DNA of 27,638 nt from NCBI GenBank assembly GCA_016800925.1, contig JABCPU010000757.1, forward strand, positions 1 through 27,638. Reading direction: 5' to 3'. Within the stretch, counting starts at the first letter, position 1; the number at the start of each line of letters is the position of its first letter. Positions 23,942-27,638 of this stretch are shown here, in pieces. Made by a program: the position numbers and the translations under genes. Under the pieces are notes generated by a model that saw nothing but the letters and a program-made list of their open reading frames with translations, was not told the origin of the DNA and did no database searches. This DNA is from Suillus spraguei. Its lineage: Eukaryota; Basidiomycota; Agaricomycetes; Boletales; Suillaceae.

Positions 23942-24790
23942 TTAACTGTTACCTAAGAAGATGTCGCAGAGGTTGACTGCCATACTGGCGGTGTCCATAG
24001 CAACTTGTCCGGGCCATATAATCATTCTGAGGTATTCCACTTCTTCTGCATCAAAGGTGCATTTCTCTGGTTTCAAGAATAAGTGTTCCTGTTGTATTTC
24101 ATCAACACTTGTCTAGTTGCTCTTAGTGTTCTGCCATTGTTGTTAGAGAAAATCAGGATATCATCAATATAAATCACCATCCATCCTTCATTAATTTCTT
24201 GTTGGAAGGTGTGATTCATGTATGCTTGGAAAGTTGCCAGGGAATTACAAAGGCCAAAGAACATGATGTTTGGTTCATAGAGGCCAAAATTCCATGGTAA
24301 ATGCTGCTTTCCAGTGACCATTGAGATGGATGTGAATATTGTTGTAACCAGACTGAATATCCATTTTCATAAAGAACTGTGCGTTGTGAAGGCAGGCAAC
24401 AAGGGAAATGGGGAGTGGCAGAGAGTAGGCATTCTTGACTGTCCAATCATTGATGCAGCAATAAGCTTGACAGGGGTGAAGCTCTCCGCTTTTTCTTTCC
24501 CACAAAGAAGAAGCCACTAGCTTGAGGCGACAACATTTTGACAGCGGTGCATTCTTTCTCTGATAGCAGGTAAACCTTAGATGTGCGAGGAATAAAACTG
24601 GATTTGGTATCAATTCAATGGTCGATACCAGGGCGTTGGGGGTAGTTTATTCAATCCATCTTTAGCAAAGACATCAGTGAAGTTGTGCAAGTATGATGGT
24701 ACCAATTCTTTCAAAATATTTCTTTTTCTATTCCTTTTTGTCTATGGCAAATTCCTGTGCTTTTTTACTGTATTTGGGGGGCGGTAGTGA
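23942..24790 (-). pseudogene. Ty3/gypsy reverse transcriptase remnant
   Basis: The minus-strand pieces are the RT lead-in LVPSYLHNFTDVFAKDGLNK (about 24,700), a FFFVGKK-like strand, the palm entry FFMKMDIQSGYNNIHI, WKAAFTMEFWPL, then after a frameshift near 24,290 YEPNIMFFGLCNSLATFQ, the catalytic VIYIDDILIFSNN (YIDD at 24,160-24,171) and LFLKPEKCTFDAEEVEYLRM. The two Asp of YIDD and the palm Asp (KMDI) are kept. A stop at 23,942-23,944 closes the last frame after sequence no longer alignable to the family. Confidence 0.9.
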
Positions 24791-25559
24791 AATCATGGAG
24801 TAGTTGGGGGAGATGTTTGAGTCAAGAGGTTCCATAGCATATAAGTGGTGTGTCCATAGAGATCTTCGATGATCTTCATGCTAACTCCATTGGTGTCATA
24901 CTCCACAAAGGAATTCTCTGTCCCCAAGTTCATGAGGAGATTCATGTACTTCTGGCACAACTCAGATATCTTGCACCATGTTGAATTGGCCATCATCCTT
25001 TTGGGATTATTGAGGGCACAGGTTCTTCTTCGCCAGAAATTTCTTTGATTAGATTGAAAACCTTGCCAAGGTGGTTCATCCCAAATCCAATATTTTCCTG
25101 GTGGTGCATCCACTAATCCTTCTTTGGCTTTTCTCTTTCCATGCTTCTTTCTTCAGGGGGTCATTGCTCTCTAGGCTGGGTCCAGCTTGAGCTTCTGGTT
25201 CTTCATCATTCTTCTGCTTTTCCATGCATGGGAGTGGTGATACTGCTCATGGTAGTTGATGCAGGGTTCTGGTGTTGTTGTGTGTGGCACACATACACGA
25301 GGTGCTGGTTCAGGTTCTGAACCCTCATTTTGATTTGAGATAATAGGATCATTGAATGTCACTACCTTCCTCTGTGGAAGTTTCAAGTTCTTTCACTTCT
25401 TCTGGGCTTCTTTCATGCTGTGGGAATATAGGCAGGAGGCCCTCCTTCTTTCTTCTTTTTGTTGAGATCGATTTTGAGATCATCAGATTTAGGGGTTTGT
25501 GAAAGGGTAAGGGTTTTGGCAGTCCAGTCAATGGCTGGGTTCATTGCATTGAAGTCAGG
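24791..25559 (-). pseudogene. Ty3/gypsy protease-RT spacer remnant
   Basis: The minus-strand frames include FNAMNPAIDWTAKTLTL (about 25,500-25,555), equivalent to the NPxIDW segment that follows the protease in Ty3-type polyproteins. A charged Lys/Glu/Pro-rich linker follows toward 24,800. Frames are broken several times. The NPAIDW segment abuts the nested solo LTR, on whose other side the protease lies. Confidence 0.7.
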
Positions 25560-25564
25560 GGATC
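25560..25564. repeat. Target-site duplication, left
   Basis: GGATC immediately before the TG end of the solo LTR. It is identical to the five bases after the CA end at 26,883-26,887. Confidence 0.85.
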
Positions 25565-25704
25565 TGTCATATACCAGACATTTCAGGTCCAATCTGGACA
25601 CCCAATCTATACACACCCAACCCAATCCATCCAGATCCAAACATCCAATCCATACATGTACAATCCAATCCACTCAACTGACCAGTCCACTTGTCCAATC
25701 TATA

Positions 25705-25775
25705 TCCGATCCATCTACTTGTCTGATCCATATCCATATCTGATCCATGTCCATATCTGATCCAAGTTCATATCT
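25705..25775. repeat. Short tandem repeat inside the solo LTR
   Basis: Variants of a unit of about 17 bp (CCATATCTGATCCATGT) follow one another, preceded from about 25,585 by irregular CCAATCCA/ATCCA words. The plus-strand frame over this stretch is a product of the repeat and not a gene. Confidence 0.7.
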
Positions 25776-26382
25776 GAACTATTCCCATGCACCTGCGCAT
25801 TACCCCTTTTGGTATATATCTGTGCTTCTGGCTCTTGTTATCTCTGCCTCCTTCTTGATAAGTTATTCCATACAAGTTTCATTTCCGATTCATAGCCTTA
25901 TGTTCCGCTGTATTTACTAATGTGTTTCTGTATGTTTCAGACATAGCTTTTGGACTACACTTACTTACCTTCCAGCATGCTACCTACAGTATATTAACTT
26001 GTAGTACAACTCCTGCAGACCTCAGTCTGATTATTGCTTTCCTACTTCTGTATATTCCTCTGATTACTCTGTATCTTGTTATCATGTCTATATAACTCTG
26101 TTTCTGTTCTTGCACTTGGTCTCCAGCCCTTTAAGCTTCTGGCTCAGACCTATGGGATCATTCCCTAGGCTGGAGCTTTGATCCTTTGTCTTATGACCTT
26201 TTGGACTTTGTCCGATTCCTATTCTTGCATCCATTTACCTCTGGCTCTACCAATGGTGGACTTATTGTTTCTTTCTATTGTGGATCTTGTCTGGAGTAGT
26301 ATATACTCTCCTTTGATAATATCTGGACCTACTCCTCTATAGTAGTTCAATACCTCTCCTAAGATCCACAGAGCTACGCTCA

Positions 26383-26414
26383 TCTGATCCTCTGATCCTC
26401 TGATCCTCTGATCC
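26383..26414. repeat. 8-bp tandem repeat (TCTGATCC)4
   Basis: Four exact TCTGATCC units are followed by a degenerate fifth (TCTGCCCC). They lie inside the solo LTR. Confidence 0.9.
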
Positions 26415-26882
26415 TCTGCCCCTCCACTCTTCTGCTCCTCTGAGCTCTGGACCTCTGGACCTCCAGATCTATCCTATGATGTCATTCGACTCTAGTGGAT
26501 CATCTTTCCCTCTGGAGCTCTGCTCCTATCCTGCCCTGGACTTTGTCTGGCAGTCTATCCTCCATTCATTCTACTTTGAACTTGTTTCAGTAGTCTTATC
26601 ATTATTCCTTGTCATCCAGAAATAGTTCTGGTGTATTCCCATACTCATCTGGAAGTCCTTGGAGCTCTATTGAGCTATCCTGCCTTAGAGTTCATCCAGA
26701 CTTCATTGGACTTCACCAAGAACTCTCCAATGGACTTCATCCAAAATTAAGGCACCTACTTGGGCAAGGGGCACAGCGTATGAGCTGAGGCCAACTCCCT
26801 TTGACTTTCTGACCCTCCAGTACAACCCCATGTAAAAGCCAGGACTTTTGAGTAGCCTCCAGTTTTGCGGATGGTTGTAACA

Positions 26883-26887
26883 GGATC
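26883..26887. repeat. Target-site duplication, right
   Basis: GGATC directly after the TGTAACA end of the solo LTR, matching 25,560-25,564. Confidence 0.85.
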
Positions 26888-27150
26888 CCTAAAAGAATCT
26901 GATCATGTCAGCCAAGTTTGGTGATATTGAACTTGCTGATACATAGTGCATTGATCAATTTGACCATTAGTAGACAGTAGTGCATGATTGGCCCCTTTGA
27001 CATAGGAGCCATTGGCAGTCGTGACTTTGAAAGGCTTATCAAGCTTTTTTTAGTTGATTTTGTGGAGCTTTGCAAACTTCTCAGAGATAAAGGTTCCAGC
27101 TGCTCCAGAGTCTATGATGGCAGTGGTGTCAACAAATTTTAGATGAGTTC
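26888..27150 (-). pseudogene. Ty3/gypsy aspartic protease remnant
   Basis: The minus strand reads FVDTTAIIDSGAAGTFISEK, with the catalytic Asp-Ser-Gly at 27,104-27,112, then KLDKPFKVTTANGS and a degenerating C-terminal part up to the solo LTR. At least one in-frame stop interrupts it (after FAKLHKIN). This is the retropepsin-type protease that processes the Gag-Pol polyprotein. Confidence 0.85.
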
Positions 27151-27299
27151 ATGACAGAAGAGTAATGGAAACACAAAGTTCCTTTCATTGATCAACTGCA
27201 TGTACAAGTCTTAATAATACATTGGAAAACATACATTGATTTCTTGTTCTCCCATTCTAAAAATCCTGCCTCATACAGCACACCATTTTGTTTTCATCT

Positions 27300-27579
27300 C
27301 CTCATCAGGAAGTTCATTTATTTTCAGCCTGGCATGTCAAAGTTTTCTTCTTCTTGTCAGGGCAAATTGCTGAAGTGATGCCCAGTCTTTTGGCACCTGA
27401 GAGCTTGTCCTTTCTTTCATGCATTTGGTGCATTCTGCATCAGAGATGCGATCAACCACCATCACATTAGGGTTGTGATTGGGGGTTAAGGGAGTTTCCA
27501 TAGTTCTTCTTCTTCTGTTGTGGAGTGTGATGGTTTCTGATGGCATTGAGACACTGGTGAATTGTTGATTGAAATGCAT
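27300..27579 (-). pseudogene. Ty3/gypsy Gag C-terminal remnant
   Basis: The minus strand reads NPNVMVVDRISDAECTKCMK, matching the segment just before the CCHC zinc knuckle in basidiomycete gypsy Gag proteins. After a frame change near 27,400 the knuckle itself is seen as LRCQKTGHHFSNLP, in which the first and last cysteines are not present. The Gag frame continues beyond the right edge of the window. Confidence 0.7.
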
Positions 27580-27638
27580 TGTGAAACCATGTTCTTGAAT
27601 ACGTTGGATGTCTCCTGGTGCAACAGCTTTGTTAAGAT

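Larger units (their letters stand above)
25565..26882. mobile_element. Solo LTR (1,318 bp) nested in the gypsy element
   Basis: The plus strand begins TGTCATATACC and ends GGTTGTAACA, giving the TG...CA ends of an LTR with a short imperfect terminal inversion (TGTCA/TGTTA on opposite strands). Perfect 5-bp duplications GGATC flank it. No coding region lies inside, only pyrimidine-rich and simple-repeat sequence, as expected of an LTR left by recombination between the two LTRs of a full element. Joining the host bases across it restores a continuous gypsy reading from the protease tail into NPAIDW. The insertion is therefore younger than the host element. Orientation of the LTR is not determined. 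Confidence 0.85.
23942..27638 (-). mobile_element. Decayed Ty3/gypsy retrotransposon with nested solo LTR, truncated
   Basis: Read on the minus strand from the right edge, the order is a gag end with a degenerate zinc knuckle, an aspartic protease, a spacer with NPAIDW, and a reverse transcriptase ending around EYLRMIIWPGQVAMD near 23,990. This is the gag-PR-RT order of Ty3/gypsy elements. RNase H, integrase and the 3' LTR are absent: recognisable sequence stops about 240 bp past helicase copy B. The 5' end lies beyond the window. Multiple stops and frameshifts show it is inactive. Subtracting the nested solo LTR leaves about 2.4 kb of this element. Confidence 0.9.

Noticed and set aside
25459..25743. 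Plus-strand 94-codon frame
   Set aside because: It runs across the LTR boundary into CCAATCCA-type simple repeats; its open state is due to the repeat.

Overview
This window looks like a filamentous basidiomycete (Agaricomycetes-type) nuclear chromosome. Coding signal comes in short exons separated by introns of about 50-70 bp, with GTRNGT-like donors, CTAAC/CTGAC-type branch sites and YAG acceptors. The protein families (Sec4/Rab8-type GTPase, multi-domain TRANK1-like SF1 helicases, Ty3/gypsy debris) fit that group. No rRNA, tRNA, CRISPR or bacterial-type operon was seen. All splicing was done by eye.

Left part (1-5,572). An unidentified Ser/Arg-rich gene runs off the left edge on the minus strand. 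Next to it is a decayed Rab GTPase copy (about 1,415-1,990, minus) that still has the intron positions of an apparently intact six-exon Sec4/Rab8-like gene 2 kb further on (4,002-4,913, minus). Between them is a small secreted six-cysteine protein gene (3,127-3,312, plus). The rest is intergenic sequence with no recognisable gene.

Centre (5,573-23,752). Two direct tandem copies, about 8.2 kb each, of one large gene for a TRANK1-like protein: an N-terminal region, a UvrD-type SF1 helicase core, a TPR-like helical region, a CCCH zinc finger, an acidic linker, an IQ motif and a basic C-terminus. Copy A (5,573-13,817) and copy B (15,545-23,752) share splice sites and motif order. Both carry frame lesions at different places, and B is much worse, with two in-frame stops and many indels. 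Either the copies are independently decaying paralogues or, less likely, the assembly has a high indel rate. The spacer between them holds a 47-bp tandem repeat and a multi-exon coding remnant of unknown family.

Right part (23,942-27,638). A decayed minus-strand Ty3/gypsy element runs off the right edge. It keeps a degenerate gag zinc knuckle, an aspartic protease with DSG, a protease-RT spacer and a reverse transcriptase with YIDD, and is truncated before RNase H/integrase. A 1,318-bp solo LTR (TG...CA) with a perfect 5-bp target duplication (GGATC) is nested between its protease and spacer.

Overall the locus records repeated local duplication (Rab, helicase), gene decay and nested retrotransposon insertion. 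The intact Rab gene is the only confidently functional conserved gene.
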